Assembly (NCBI GenBank): GCA_029262235.1
Contig: JAJCZU010000004.1
Span: 496,001-560,000 of the forward strand
Direction: 5' to 3'
Length of the DNA stretch: 64,000 bases
DNA from: Candidatus Eiseniibacteriota bacterium
Lineage (GTDB): Bacteria; Orphanbacterota; Orphanbacteria; Orphanbacterales; Orphanbacteraceae
Part shown: piece by piece, positions 33,037 through 42,216 of the stretch
Layout of the letters: each line of letters begins with the position of its first letter
Numbering within the stretch: position 1 is the stretch's first letter
Translations under genes and position numbers: made by a program
The notes under the pieces: generated by a model
Told to the model about the DNA's origin: nothing
Seen by the model: only the letters and a program-made list of their open reading frames with translations
Databases searched by the model: none

Positions 33037-33969
33037 CTAGCGAAGAATCGTGATCTTGCGAAGCGCGTTTTCACCGCCGTTCGCGAGCTTCAGAAAGTAC
33101 GTACCGGCGGATACCCGGCGACCGGAGTCATCGCGGCCGTTCCATTCGATCCGGCGTGCCGCGACATTCGTGAAGTCGCGCACGAGACGGCCGCGAATGT
33201 CGTACACGGCGAACCGGAACGAAGACGTGGGCGTGAAGGTGTGGCTGATGACCGTTCCGCCGCGCGTCGGGTTCGGCGCGACAGTGAGCGTCTGCGCGGT
33301 ACCCGCGGGGATGCCGGTGGCCGCATCGAGCGCGAACAGCACGTCGATGAACTCGGAGAAACCGTATCTGAATTCGTACGGGTCGGCGTAGGCGTCGGAT
33401 CGCACGTCGATCGTAAGCGTGTAGCTGCCGGCCGCCAGAGTGCCGGACAGGTTCAAGATGTCCGAGCCGTTGAAAGGCGTTTCATACGTGACGTACCAGG
33501 TCGACTGATCATCGCGCAGCGAAAGCTGGCCGAATCCGCCGTCGAAACCGCCCATCTCGCCCGTGATCGTATAGCCTGACGGGGCTGTCAGGTCGAAGGT
33601 CACTTCGACATGCGATCGTCCGTCGGAGAGTCCGTAGTTGTCGTCGAAATACGACTCACTGTTCGCACTGGAACTGCCCGATGCGATGATGTGAGTCGGG
33701 AAGATGCTTGACGACTGAATGGCGGTACCGGTGCCGAAAGCGTCAGGAAGAGTGCCGGTCGCTGCCGCGTTGGATACGAACGGGCCGAACGTAGCGGTGG
33801 AGGCCGTATCGAGCTCACTATCGGAAGCACCGAAGTTGTCGTACGCGTCGCCGGTCGCGCGGATGTATCGGTTCTGGCTCGTCGGCACGATGTCGGCCCG
33901 GGACGCGGAAACAGACAGCATGAACGGAAGCGCAAGGGCGAACAGTGTCGGGAGAGAGCGGGCTTTCAC
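33037..33969 (-). CDS. Exported protein with FlgD-like tail, function unknown
   Basis: The protein has 310 residues from GTG 33969, which has GGAGG six bases upstream. An earlier in-frame start lacks this and would bury the signal peptide (LPTLFALALPFMLSVSASRA). The middle region is Ser/Thr/Gly-rich and beta-like (SHVEVTFDLTAPSGYTITGE, DILNLSGTLAAGSYTLTIDV). It resembles generic beta-sandwich surface domains, and I cannot name it. The tail follows VAPNPTRGGTVISHTF and reads FAVYDIRGRLVRDF, GTYFLKLANG, ending RKITILR. It is transcribed from an extended -10 about 54 bp upstream and is divergent from the cyclophilin gene. Confidence 0.75.
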   Translation of the reverse strand: MKARSLPTLFALALPFMLSVSASRADIVPTSQNRYIRATGDAYDNFGASDSELDTASTATFGPFVSNAAATGTLPDAFGTGTAIQSSSIFPTHIIASGSSSANSESYFDDNYGLSDGRSHVEVTFDLTAPSGYTITGEMGGFDGGFGQLSLRDDQSTWYVTYETPFNGSDILNLSGTLAAGSYTLTIDVRSDAYADPYEFRYGFSEFIDVLFALDAATGIPAGTAQTLTVAPNPTRGGTVISHTFTPTSSFRFAVYDIRGRLVRDFTNVAARRIEWNGRDDSGRRVSAGTYFLKLANGGENALRKITILR

Positions 33970-34022
33970 GTGGGACCTCCGGAAGGCTGGCGTCGTCGAA
34001 TGACTACCGGGCAGGTTTTGAT

Positions 34023-34031
34023 ATTGTAGCA
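34023..34031 (-). promoter_or_regulatory. Extended -10 promoter (TGCTACAAT)
   Basis: On the minus strand TGC-TACAAT lies about 53 bp before the GTG start at 33969. No -35 is evident. Confidence 0.5.
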
Positions 34032-34091
34032 CAGCTGCACGAATCGATGGAGACTGGAATACGATCCGCACTGCCTCCTCGATGCTCGAGG

Positions 34092-34100
34092 TGCTAAGAT
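34092..34100 (+). promoter_or_regulatory. Extended -10 promoter (TGCTAAGAT) six bases before the cyclophilin start
   Basis: TGC-TAAGAT is followed by six bases and ATG 34107. The expected +1 falls on or next to the start codon. No ribosome-binding site is present. Confidence 0.5.
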
Positions 34101-34106
34101 CACAAT

Positions 34107-34718
34107 ATGAAATCGAAACATCGTTTCTACACGGCTCTCATGATCCTGGTCACGGCTCTGGGCCTCTCGTGCGCCACCTTTTCCGGAAAAAGCGAGCCTG
34201 CCAGAACTCTCGTGCGCATGGAAACGGAGATCGGGCCGATCGTGATTGCCGTCAACGAGAGCGAAGCGCCGGTTACTGTCGCGAACTTCCTGCGCTATGT
34301 GGACGAAGAGCGATGGACCGGCGCGCACTTCTACCGCGTGGTCACGAGCGAAAACCAGCCGAACAACTCGGTCAGAATCGCGGTTGTGCAGGGCGGGCTC
34401 GGCTGGGAGGAGAGTGACGCGGGGCTGCCGCCGATTCGGCACGAAACGACGAAGGAGACCGGGCTCGCTCACCTCTCCGGAACGATATCGATGGCGCGGA
34501 ATGAACCGGGTACGGCTTCTTCGGAGTTCTTCATCTGTCTGGGCCCGCAACCGGCGCTCGATTTCGGCGGCCCCCGCAATCCGGACGGCCAGGGATTTGC
34601 GGCGTTCGGTCGCGTCATCAAAGGGATGGATATCGTCCGTCGCATTCATGCGCTGCCCGAAACCGATCAGCTCCTCGATAACACGGTCGCGATCCGTTCG
34701 ATTACGCGCGTGCGGTAA
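34107..34718 (+). CDS. Cyclophilin-type peptidyl-prolyl isomerase lipoprotein
   Basis: The protein has 203 residues. The lipobox LGLSC near residue 22 predicts lipid anchoring in the periplasm. The cyclophilin fold is seen from METEIGPIVIAVNESEAPVTVANFLRYVDE, the active-site HFYRVV, VVQGGLGWEE, SGTISMARNEPGTASSEFFI and GFAAFGRVIKGMDIVRRI. It catalyses prolyl cis-trans isomerisation, helping exported proteins fold. The Phe/Gln of the usual FHRV/GGD loops are partly changed (HFYRVV, QGGLGWE), as in other bacterial cyclophilins. The GH13 lipoprotein follows 25 bp later, so the two envelope proteins probably share a transcript. Confidence 0.9.
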   Translation: MKSKHRFYTALMILVTALGLSCATFSGKSEPARTLVRMETEIGPIVIAVNESEAPVTVANFLRYVDEERWTGAHFYRVVTSENQPNNSVRIAVVQGGLGWEESDAGLPPIRHETTKETGLAHLSGTISMARNEPGTASSEFFICLGPQPALDFGGPRNPDGQGFAAFGRVIKGMDIVRRIHALPETDQLLDNTVAIRSITRVR

Positions 34719-34743
34719 CCGCCCTCGATTGTGGAGTGGACCG

Positions 34744-36993
34744 ATGATCTTACGCCTTACATTTCTCCTTTTACTGACGATCGGTCTGGTCGGGTGCGGC
34801 GGGAGCGACGAGGTCACGCAGCCTGACCCGGGCAACGGGAACGGCGGCGATGACACGACCGCGACCGGCGATGCCGCCCTCTCGCTGGCGTTTGCGTTCG
34901 TCGGATCGGACGGCACGGTCAGCCCGGGCGAAACGCCCGTGAGCCGGGCGACGGTCGTGAACGAATCCGGCGCGCGGGCGGAGGACGTGCGCATCACCCT
35001 TCTCGTTCACGACGACTTCGAACGTGTGTCGGTTTCCTTCGATTCCGGCGCGGCGAAGATCACGGCGATCGATACCATTCTGTCCGCCACGTTTTCACTG
35101 GAAGCGGGAGACACCGCACGCTTCGAAGTGACAGAACGCGTTCCCGCTTTCTACCCGGACGACACGCCCTTTGTCGGCGCCGCCTGGTTCGAATACGACC
35201 ACGACCGGGCCGACTCGACGGCCCCGATCCGCGACACGGCGTTTGCGATCGACACGATTCAGACAGAGGGCGCCACGTTTCGGCTGTTCGCGCCCGGCGT
35301 GCAGAAGGTCCATCTCGCCGGCGCGTTCAATCACTGGACGACCGGCGGCGATTACGCCATGCACCGCCCCTTCGTCGGTCCCGAAACCTTCTCGATCACG
35401 GTTCCGGCCTCGGCCGGCGACCAGTACAAGTTCGTTCTCGAAGACACCGTGATGCACCGCACGGAATGGATTGCCGATCCGTATGCCGTGAACCTGGCGC
35501 CCGACGGGTTCGGCGGTTTCAACTCCGTGTACGGCGCGGCTCTGCCCGATCCCGTCGCGACGCTTCCCGGCGGCCTGGATCCCGCGCGCCTCGTGATCTA
35601 CGAACTGCTCGTGGACGATTTCAGCGCGGGCCGCGACTTCGCGGGCGTAACGGGCGGTCTCGCCGGCGGGATGCAGAACCTCGCGGAACTCGGCGTGAAC
35701 GCGATCGAACTGCTCCCCGTAACGGGAGTCGAAATCGCCGGCAGCTTCAACTGGGGGTACGAGCCGCACCACTTTTTCTGCCCGAACCCGAACTACGGAA
35801 CTCCCGAAGACTTCGCGAACCTGGTCGAAACCGCCCACGCGAACGGCATGGCCGTTCTGCTCGACATGGTGTTCAACCACGTGGGGCGCCGCGCGCCTCT
35901 CGAAGCGATCGACCTGCTCGGTACGTTCGGCACGTACATCAACTGGGACCAGCCCGTCGTGTTCGGCATGAACCAGACGAACTGGGGATCGCTCGCGTTT
36001 CTCGACTTCGCCGTCGAGTCGGCGCTCTTCTGGATCGAGCAGTACGGGATCGACGGCTTTCGCATGGACTTCGTGGACGCGAACGACTACTCGGGGTGGC
36101 GCGAATGGGTTCGCCGCGTCCGGGAGCGCCATCCCGGCGTGTTCATCGTCGGCGAAGACTTCTCCTATCCGCCGTTCAGCGCCGTGAACCAGACCGGCAT
36201 GGATGCGCAATGGGGCGGACAGGATACGGACGTCTGGGGCAACAACGCGAACAACTTCATGCATAACGTAATGGCTCTGCTGAAAGAGAGCCCGTATGTC
36301 GGGCGTGCGTGGTTTCCCGGGCGCGGATCGTTCGATGTGGCGGACAATCCGATGTGGTCACTCGCGAACGTGATCAGCTGGAACATGGATTTCCCGAACC
36401 ATACGAGTGAAATCAAGTACATCGTGAGCCACGACGAACATCACGTCGTAAACGAGGTCGACGATTTCGGCACGCAGGAGGCGCAGGCGATCGGGGGCCT
36501 GCAGAAGGCGAAGCTCGGAGCGGCGACGCTCCTTACTTCCGTGGGCGTGCCGATGTTCTACATGGGCGAAGAGATCGGCGAGGATGATTTCGTGCCGCCG
36601 CTGCCGGCGCCGAACCCGATCGACTGGAACGCGGGGGACGCGGACCTGCGCGCGTATTACGCGAAGCTGATCGCCCTTCGCCTCTCGCACCCCGCGCTTG
36701 CGGGCGGCGGCGTCGATTTCCACTGCCCGAACTGGGACCAGGACCAGGGACCGTGCCAGCAGAACAAAACGATCTGCTACTGGCGCTACGATGGCCTCGA
36801 TCCGGCCGATTCCGAAATCGTGGTCGTTTCGAATTTCGATCATGAGGATCACGACTTCGCGATCCCGTTCCCTTCCGCGGGGGAATGGCGCCTGATCCGG
36901 CCGGACGGGGAGGAGACCGTGACGCTGAAAGGCGCGACCACGCTCGTGGAGACGCTCCCGGCGTCGGTTTCGTATATTTTCGTGAAGGAGTGA
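34744..36993 (+). CDS. GH13 alpha-amylase-family lipoprotein
   Basis: The protein has 749 residues from ATG 34744. A lipoprotein signal peptide (LTFLLLLTIGLVGC, Cys18) indicates lipid anchoring. Domains in order are an acidic linker (QPDPGNGNGGDDTT), a beta-sandwich of about 120 residues, a CBM48-like module (ATFRLFAPGVQKVHLAGAFN) at about 178-265 and a GH13 barrel. The conserved regions are LLDMVFNHVG, GFRMDFVDAND (nucleophile Asp442), FIVGEDFSYP (acid/base Glu471) and YIVSHDEHH (Asp564). The arrangement is nearest branching-enzyme or trehalohydrolase relatives. Exact specificity on alpha-glucan is unknown. It has no FlgD-like tail. The frame is open well upstream, but only this start gives an export signal. 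Confidence 0.9.
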   Translation: MILRLTFLLLLTIGLVGCGGSDEVTQPDPGNGNGGDDTTATGDAALSLAFAFVGSDGTVSPGETPVSRATVVNESGARAEDVRITLLVHDDFERVSVSFDSGAAKITAIDTILSATFSLEAGDTARFEVTERVPAFYPDDTPFVGAAWFEYDHDRADSTAPIRDTAFAIDTIQTEGATFRLFAPGVQKVHLAGAFNHWTTGGDYAMHRPFVGPETFSITVPASAGDQYKFVLEDTVMHRTEWIADPYAVNLAPDGFGGFNSVYGAALPDPVATLPGGLDPARLVIYELLVDDFSAGRDFAGVTGGLAGGMQNLAELGVNAIELLPVTGVEIAGSFNWGYEPHHFFCPNPNYGTPEDFANLVETAHANGMAVLLDMVFNHVGRRAPLEAIDLLGTFGTYINWDQPVVFGMNQTNWGSLAFLDFAVESALFWIEQYGIDGFRMDFVDANDYSGWREWVRRVRERHPGVFIVGEDFSYPPFSAVNQTGMDAQWGGQDTDVWGNNANNFMHNVMALLKESPYVGRAWFPGRGSFDVADNPMWSLANVISWNMDFPNHTSEIKYIVSHDEHHVVNEVDDFGTQEAQAIGGLQKAKLGAATLLTSVGVPMFYMGEEIGEDDFVPPLPAPNPIDWNAGDADLRAYYAKLIALRLSHPALAGGGVDFHCPNWDQDQGPCQQNKTICYWRYDGLDPADSEIVVVSNFDHEDHDFAIPFPSAGEWRLIRPDGEETVTLKGATTLVETLPASVSYIFVKE

Positions 36994-37042
36994 TTTTTTT
37001 GTTGGTGCACCCCCCGCGGTTGGACTAGTTTAGCTGTGATCG

Positions 37043-37302
37043 TCTCGCGGTTGAATCCGCGACGGCCTCTGACCTTCGGGTGGGAAGGGGGCTGGGCGAG
37101 GATGGGTCTCGCCGAACGGCGTACGCCCGGAGAGGAGGTGGTCCATTGAGTTCTGACAGATCTGGTTGTACGGAGGTGGCGGCCCTGTAAGGGCAACCTT
37201 CCCAGCGCCTTGTGGTGTTTGTTAGTGATTTCCCGATAAGGGAACCCACCGCCACCGACGCAGACCAATTTGCGGCCTCTCTCTTCGGAGGGAGGCCGCT
37301 TT
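37043..37302 (+). ncRNA. Candidate structured RNA between two GH13 genes
   Basis: The 388-bp gap 36994-37381 has no convincing gene. It holds a dense set of hairpins: TCGCGG/CCGCGA (37045-37062), CCTTC/GAAGG (37073-37088), GGCGAG/CTCGCC (37095-37113), and an 8-bp closing stem GGTGGCGG/CCGCCACC (37175-37182 with 37249-37256). That stem encloses GCCC-TGTAA-GGGC and TTCCC-GATAA-GGGAA. The region ends in a UUCG-capped hairpin. It does not match tRNA, tmRNA, RNase P or the common riboswitches as I know them; 6S-like or a novel RNA is possible. The 5' end is a guess. Confidence 0.35.
37272..37302 (+). terminator. UUCG-capped terminator hairpin
   Basis: A 12-bp stem (37272-37283 with 37288-37299, one T-G pair) is closed by a C(TTCG)G tetraloop. 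Only three T follow, so termination may be partial. It sits just before the promoter of the next GH13 gene. Confidence 0.65.
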
Positions 37303-37310
37303 GCTATATA

Positions 37311-37319
37311 TGGTATAAT
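37311..37319 (+). promoter_or_regulatory. Extended -10 promoter (TGGTATAAT)
   Basis: TGG-TATAAT is a perfect extended -10, 62 bp before ATG 37382. It lies directly behind the UUCG hairpin and is identical to the box at 19501. Confidence 0.6.
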
Positions 37320-37381
37320 CGTAAGAGCTTACGAAAGAAAACCTGCCCCCCGCCTGTAAAAGAACACTAATACGGAGACGT

Positions 37382-39886
37382 ATGCATATGCGCACGCTTT
37401 TCGCCGTCTGGACGGTCGCCTTTCTGTTCGGAAACATCGCGACCGCGGAAGCCGCTTCTCACGACAACAACGTCGAGTGGGACGGCGTTTCCCACGTCAT
37501 ATGGCAGGACCTTCGCCCTGTATGTCCCGAAACGAACGAAGCGTTTTCCGTTCGCTTCCAGACCTGGGATTTCGACATCACATCCGCCCGCGTGCGAATG
37601 GACGACGGCGGTCTCATCACATGGAAGAACGCGTACTTTCTCGAAGACAAAGGTCCGTACGACGTGTGGCAGGCGGATCTCGACTCTTCGTTCTGGACCG
37701 ACGTGAATTACGTGATCGAACTGACCGACGGTACGGACACCGACTTCTACGGCATTTACGGCATGACCGACACGCTCCCGGCCGACACGGCATTTACGGT
37801 CGACTATGTCCGGTACACGCATGCGCCGTACGGCGCGGTCAAGACGACAAACGGTGCGGTCTTTCGCACCTGGGCGCCGGGCGCGACCTCGGCGCGGACG
37901 CGCGGGGACTTCAACGGCTGGACGACAGTCAATCCGCTCCAGCAGTGGGGGAACGACTGGATCGCACGCGTGGGAGGCGTTGCCGATCGCGATAATTACA
38001 AGCTCTACTTCAACGACGGTGCGAGCCCGATCTGGAAAACCGACGCGCATTCGCGTTCGATCAACGCGGGCGACAACAACAACTCCATCGTCGAAGATCC
38101 GTCGCGCTACGTGTGGAACAGCAATTCGTTCGTAACGCCCGCGCTCGAGGAAATGATCATCTATCAGGTGCACGTCGGCACGTTTGCCGGGCGGAACGAT
38201 CCGCACGGCACGGCGTCGTTCCCTTCGAAATACGTCGATGTCGCGGACCGGGCCTATCAGCTGGCGGAACTCGGGATCAACGCCGTACAGGTGTGCCCGA
38301 TCAACGAATTCCCAGGCGATGAATCGGCCGGCTACAACCCCATCGGCCTCTACGCGCCCGAGTGGATCTACGGTACGCCCGACCAGTTCAAAGAGATGGT
38401 GGACTCGCTGCACGCACACGGAATCGCCGTTCTGCTCGACATCGTCTTCAACCATTTCTCCGACACCGATAACTTTCTCTGGCAGTACGACGGCACGCAG
38501 ATCTTCTTCGACGATCCCGCTGTCGGGACGCCGTGGGGATCGCAGGCCGACTTCGATAAACCCGAAGTGCGCGACTACTACATTCAAAACGCGATGATGT
38601 GGCTCGAGGATTATCGGATCGACGGATTTCGCATGGACGCGACGGACTTCATGAACATCGCCCCGCAGGAGGCCGCCGGCTGGTTCCTGATGCAGGAGAT
38701 GAACGACATGATGGACTGGCGCTACGCGGACCGCGTTTCGATTGCCGAACAGCTGCCGGACGATGATTTCGTGACGCGGCCGGTGAACATCGGCGGCGCG
38801 GGTTTCGACTCGCAGTACTACGACCAGTTCACGGACGATCTGCGCCAGGAGATCTTCGACGCGGCGCTCGGCGATCCCGAAATGTGGAAGATCAGCAATG
38901 TGCTGAACGGCGGTGGCGCGTACCTTTCGGGCGCGAAAGCGCTGCACTATCTCGAGCTGCACGACGAAGCGTGGCCGAGTTCGGGCGGGCAGCGCATCGT
39001 GAAGACGATCGACGGTGGTTTCCCGCACGACGACATGTGGGCCAAGGGGCGCGTCAAGCTCGGGCAGGGCGTCGTGATGTTTTCCGCGGGCGTGCCGGCG
39101 CTTCTCCAGGGGAGCGAGTGGCTCGAGGACACCGACTTCGGTACGAGCCTCGGGAACCGGATCGACTGGAGCAAGAAGATCACGTACGCCCCGATCTATC
39201 AGTACATGAAGGACATCATCGGACTGCGGCGCACGAACTCGGCGTTCCGTGCGAACGCGGGCATCGACGTATACAAAGTCGACGAAGCGAACAACGTAAT
39301 CGTATGGCAGCGGTTCGACGGGTCGGGGAACGTGGCGGTGGTCGTCGCGAACTTCGGCAACGCGAACCGTTTGAACTATCGCATCGGGATGCCTTCCGCC
39401 GGAACCTGGTATGAACTCATCAACAGCCAGGCCCTCGTTTATGACGGCAACGGCCTCGGCAACGGCGGCCAGGTGAACACCGAGGGCATCGCCTGGGACG
39501 GACAGTCGCAGAGCGCGGTGCTCACGGTTCCGCAGATGGGGGTTCTCGTATTCTCGCAGACGCCCCCGATTCCGACCGATGTCCCGACCGGTCCCGCGCC
39601 GCAGCTCGAAGGGCTGCGCTTCGAGTCCGTGCGTCCGAATCCGGCGCGCGCCGAAGCGATCGCGGTCTTCCATCTGCCGGCGTCTACGGATGTGCGTATG
39701 AACGTGTTCGATATTCGCGGCCGGCTCGTGGCGCGCCTCGCAAACGAAACGTTCCCGGCGGGACGTCAGCATGTCGTATGGGACGGCCGCGCGAACAGCG
39801 GCGAACGCGCCCCGGCCGGGATTTACTTCCTGAAGCTGGAGTCGGGCGAATCGACGGTGACGAAGAAGCTGATCCTGCTCAAATAG
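37382..39886 (+). CDS. Secreted GH13 alpha-amylase-family enzyme with FlgD-like tail
   Basis: The protein has 834 residues, with GGAG four bases upstream of ATG 37382; ATG 37388 is an alternative with better spacing. The signal peptide is LFAVWTVAFLFGNIATAEA. An N-terminal beta domain and a CBM48-like module (GAVFRTWAPGATSARTRGDF) precede the GH13 barrel. Conserved regions are LLDIVFNHFSD, GFRMDATDFMN (nucleophile Asp419), VSIAEQLPDD (Glu456) and YLELHDEAWP (Asp528). Region II and the general look resemble branching-enzyme-type members. The C-terminal FlgD-like tail (VRMNVFDIRGRLVARL, GIYFLKLESG, ending KLILLK) marks it for surface display or secretion. It should act on external starch or glycogen. 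Confidence 0.92.
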   Translation: MHMRTLFAVWTVAFLFGNIATAEAASHDNNVEWDGVSHVIWQDLRPVCPETNEAFSVRFQTWDFDITSARVRMDDGGLITWKNAYFLEDKGPYDVWQADLDSSFWTDVNYVIELTDGTDTDFYGIYGMTDTLPADTAFTVDYVRYTHAPYGAVKTTNGAVFRTWAPGATSARTRGDFNGWTTVNPLQQWGNDWIARVGGVADRDNYKLYFNDGASPIWKTDAHSRSINAGDNNNSIVEDPSRYVWNSNSFVTPALEEMIIYQVHVGTFAGRNDPHGTASFPSKYVDVADRAYQLAELGINAVQVCPINEFPGDESAGYNPIGLYAPEWIYGTPDQFKEMVDSLHAHGIAVLLDIVFNHFSDTDNFLWQYDGTQIFFDDPAVGTPWGSQADFDKPEVRDYYIQNAMMWLEDYRIDGFRMDATDFMNIAPQEAAGWFLMQEMNDMMDWRYADRVSIAEQLPDDDFVTRPVNIGGAGFDSQYYDQFTDDLRQEIFDAALGDPEMWKISNVLNGGGAYLSGAKALHYLELHDEAWPSSGGQRIVKTIDGGFPHDDMWAKGRVKLGQGVVMFSAGVPALLQGSEWLEDTDFGTSLGNRIDWSKKITYAPIYQYMKDIIGLRRTNSAFRANAGIDVYKVDEANNVIVWQRFDGSGNVAVVVANFGNANRLNYRIGMPSAGTWYELINSQALVYDGNGLGNGGQVNTEGIAWDGQSQSAVLTVPQMGVLVFSQTPPIPTDVPTGPAPQLEGLRFESVRPNPARAEAIAVFHLPASTDVRMNVFDIRGRLVARLANETFPAGRQHVVWDGRANSGERAPAGIYFLKLESGESTVTKKLILLK

Positions 39887-40358
39887 TGGGAAACAGATGC
39901 TCGAAACGCGCGGAGAGTCTTTCGTAAACGGGCCGGCGGAAGTCGGCGGTCTGTTGAATGAGTTCGTGAATCGTCGTTCGCTTCCAGGCGCGGAATTCTT
40001 TCCGATCGCCGAGCGTGATGTGCGAATCGTCACCGAGAAATCGGAAGGCGAACCAGTAGTGGGCCTGGCCGCGGCCGAGTTTGGAGCGCCGCCGGCCTTC
40101 GGGCAGTTCGTATGCGAGAAGTTCCGGTTCGGGATCGAGAAGCTCGAGATGCTTCCGCTTGATTCCGGTCTCCTCCTTGATTTCGCGGTAGGCGGCTTCG
40201 AGCGGCTCTTCGCCGGGATCGAGGCCGCCCTGGGAGAGCTGCCAGTTTCCACGGGCGTCCGAGCGTTCGAATGCGAACACGAGGCCGGCATCGTCGACGA
40301 TCAGTCCGCCGGCGCCGGCACGGAAAAACTGAGTGACATGGGGTCGCGGCTTCGGCAA
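39879..40358 (-). CDS. Nudix hydrolase
   Basis: The protein has 159 residues from TTG 40358, chosen because GGGGA lies five bases upstream and the fold begins right after it. A longer TTG start at 40415 overlaps the promoter of the divergent gene. The Nudix box is complete: GGLDPGEEPLEAAYREIKEETGI, of which G-x5-E-x7-REIKEETG are the invariant positions, at about 45-67. It hydrolyses nucleoside diphosphates linked to another group. The spacing and the later AHYWFAFRFLGDDSHITL recall RppH or diadenosine-polyphosphate hydrolases, but the substrate is uncertain. The 3' end overlaps the end of the convergent GH13 gene by eight bases. Confidence 0.85.
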   Translation of the reverse strand: MPKPRPHVTQFFRAGAGGLIVDDAGLVFAFERSDARGNWQLSQGGLDPGEEPLEAAYREIKEETGIKRKHLELLDPEPELLAYELPEGRRRSKLGRGQAHYWFAFRFLGDDSHITLGDRKEFRAWKRTTIHELIQQTADFRRPVYERLSARFEHLFPTI

Positions 40359-40410
40359 ATGAGTCCCCGTTCGCAATAGAGGTATCAACGTGCGAGATCG
40401 ATCAACTCCA

Positions 40411-40416
40411 TACAAT
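40411..40416 (+). promoter_or_regulatory. -10 box (TACAAT) for the endonuclease/phosphatase-fold gene
   Basis: TACAAT lies 27 bp before ATG 40443 and is followed by a short leader with a GGGAG ribosome-binding site. No good -35 is seen. Confidence 0.4.
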
Positions 40417-40442
40417 AGGTTACGGCAGAACGGGAGACAATC

Positions 40443-42200
40443 ATGAGAACGCAGAAGAATACAGGCCCCCTGATTGCCTCAATGGTCATGGGCGGGCTTT
40501 GCCTGACAGCTTGCGCCGCCTGGGCGGCCGCGGCACCGATCGAGATGAACGGCGATTACGCGGACTGGGCGCCGGTTGCCGTGGCGCATGACGACGCCGC
40601 GGGCGACGGGGGCGGGTCGGGCATCGACTTCGACCGCATGTGGGTCAGCAACGACGGCACCCACCTCTTCATCCGGATCGAGATCGGGACGCCGCTCGTT
40701 CTGCAGGAGAGCAATAATCTGCGCCTCTACATCGACACCGACAACAACAGCGGAACCGGGACTTCGGCCGCCGGCCTCGGCGCGGACCTCGTCTGGAACT
40801 TCGGTTCCCGCAGCGGGACTTTCGGGGGCTCTTCCGTGAACTGGGACGATCTCGGCCTTGTCGCGTCTCCGGCGTTCGGGGCCGATGAATTCGAACTGTC
40901 GCTGCGCCGGGACGCCACGCCGGGCGGCCCGATTTTTTCGTCGAATACGATCCGTCTTGCGTTTCGCGACACGGGCGGCGGCGGCGACTGGATTCCGTCG
41001 AGCTCGACGAATGTTTCGTTCACGTTCGACAATTCCGCGGCCCTCGACCCGCCGTTGATCGACCTGGCGAAGGACGACCCGGGGCATGTGCGCGTGATGA
41101 CGTACAACGTGCTGAACGACGGTCTCTGGAGCCGGCCGAACGAACACACGAGAATGCATGAAGCGATCGTTCCCGACATCATCGCGTACCAGGAAATCTA
41201 CAGCCACGACGGTACGGAAACGACGGACTGGGTCGACAACGTGTTCGGCGGCACGTGGTATAACGACTACGACGGGTTCGAACTGCATACGATCTCGCGC
41301 TATCCGATTCTGAACGCATGGGACACGGGGCTCGATCGCGCGCGAGCCACGTTGATCGATCTGCCGGGAACGTTCGACCACGATCTTCTGCTGATCAATC
41401 TCCATCTGAAGTGCTGCGCCAGCGGCAACGGGCAGCGCCAGGAGCAGATCGACGATGTCATGTCGTTCGTGCGTGACGCGATGACTCCGGGCGGCGCGAT
41501 TACGCTGGCGGCCGACACGCCGATCATGATCGTCGGCGATACGAACATGTACGGCGACGCGCAGCAGGTCACGACGCTGCTTACGGGAGACATCGACGAC
41601 AACGGCACGTACGGTCCGGACTTCGCGCCCGACTGGGACGGCTCCGACATGGACGCGATGCTGTCGCGCAATCCGGCCAAGCGCCAGACCTACACCTACT
41701 ACAACGAAGGCAGCAGCTACGGGCCGAGCCATATCGACCGCGTGACCGTGACCGGCAGCGCGATCAACATCAACAAGAACTACGTGCTGCATACGCCGGA
41801 TCTGCCCGCCGGAACGCTGAGCGCGTACGGTCTGCAGGCGAACGACTCGAAGGTCGCGTCGGACCACATGCCTCACGTGATCGACATTACGCCGGGCACC
41901 GTTTCGACCGACGTCGGCGGCAGTACGCCTCCCGTGATGCGCGATCTGTTCGAGGCGCGTCCGAATCCGTTCAACCCGACGACGAACCTCTCGTTCCGGC
42001 TCGCGGAACGGCAGCAGGTCACGATCGCAATCTATTCCGCCGCGGGCCGTCTGATCGAAACGCTCGCGAACGAAAGCATGGCGGCGGGGGAGCACACGGT
42101 GATCTGGTCACCGGATACGAACGTGGGTTCGGGTACGTACTTTGCACGATTCATGACCGGAAGCACGAGCCGCACGATCAAGATGGCCCTGATCCGGTAG
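40443..42200 (+). CDS. Exported endonuclease/exonuclease/phosphatase-fold protein with FlgD-like tail
   Basis: The protein has 585 residues with a signal peptide (LTACAAWAAAAP). The N-terminal domain of about 170 residues (IEMNGDYADWAPVAVAHDD, LRLYIDTDNNSGTG) resembles CBM9-like sugar-binding domains. An EEP-fold domain follows, with VMTYNVLND, IIAYQEIYS (metal Glu), MIVGDTNMYGD and SDHMPHVIDI (catalytic Asp-His). EEP enzymes cleave phosphodiesters in nucleic acids, lipids or sugars, so this could be an extracellular nuclease or phospholipase. The tail begins after EARPNPFNPTTNLSFRL and ends IKMALIR. The gene is followed by a terminator that overlaps the convergent acyltransferase gene. Confidence 0.88.
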   Translation: MRTQKNTGPLIASMVMGGLCLTACAAWAAAAPIEMNGDYADWAPVAVAHDDAAGDGGGSGIDFDRMWVSNDGTHLFIRIEIGTPLVLQESNNLRLYIDTDNNSGTGTSAAGLGADLVWNFGSRSGTFGGSSVNWDDLGLVASPAFGADEFELSLRRDATPGGPIFSSNTIRLAFRDTGGGGDWIPSSSTNVSFTFDNSAALDPPLIDLAKDDPGHVRVMTYNVLNDGLWSRPNEHTRMHEAIVPDIIAYQEIYSHDGTETTDWVDNVFGGTWYNDYDGFELHTISRYPILNAWDTGLDRARATLIDLPGTFDHDLLLINLHLKCCASGNGQRQEQIDDVMSFVRDAMTPGGAITLAADTPIMIVGDTNMYGDAQQVTTLLTGDIDDNGTYGPDFAPDWDGSDMDAMLSRNPAKRQTYTYYNEGSSYGPSHIDRVTVTGSAININKNYVLHTPDLPAGTLSAYGLQANDSKVASDHMPHVIDITPGTVSTDVGGSTPPVMRDLFEARPNPFNPTTNLSFRLAERQQVTIAIYSAAGRLIETLANESMAAGEHTVIWSPDTNVGSGTYFARFMTGSTSRTIKMALIR

Positions 42201-42216
42201 GCATACGCGTCATTCT

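Noticed and set aside
37002-37031. TTGGTG-N18-TAGTTT as promoter of the candidate RNA
   Set aside because: Both boxes match the consensus poorly, so the transcript start of the RNA is left open.
37045-37062. T-arm-like hairpin GCGGTTGAATCCGC in the amylase gap
   Set aside because: The loop has six bases, not seven, and no tRNA cloverleaf can be drawn around it. It was counted only as one hairpin of the candidate RNA.
37367-42095. Two long minus-strand open frames (about 970 and 540 codons) opposite the GH13 and EEP-fold genes
   Set aside because: They have no recognisable motifs, biased Arg/Val/His composition, and are contradicted by clear plus-strand enzymes.
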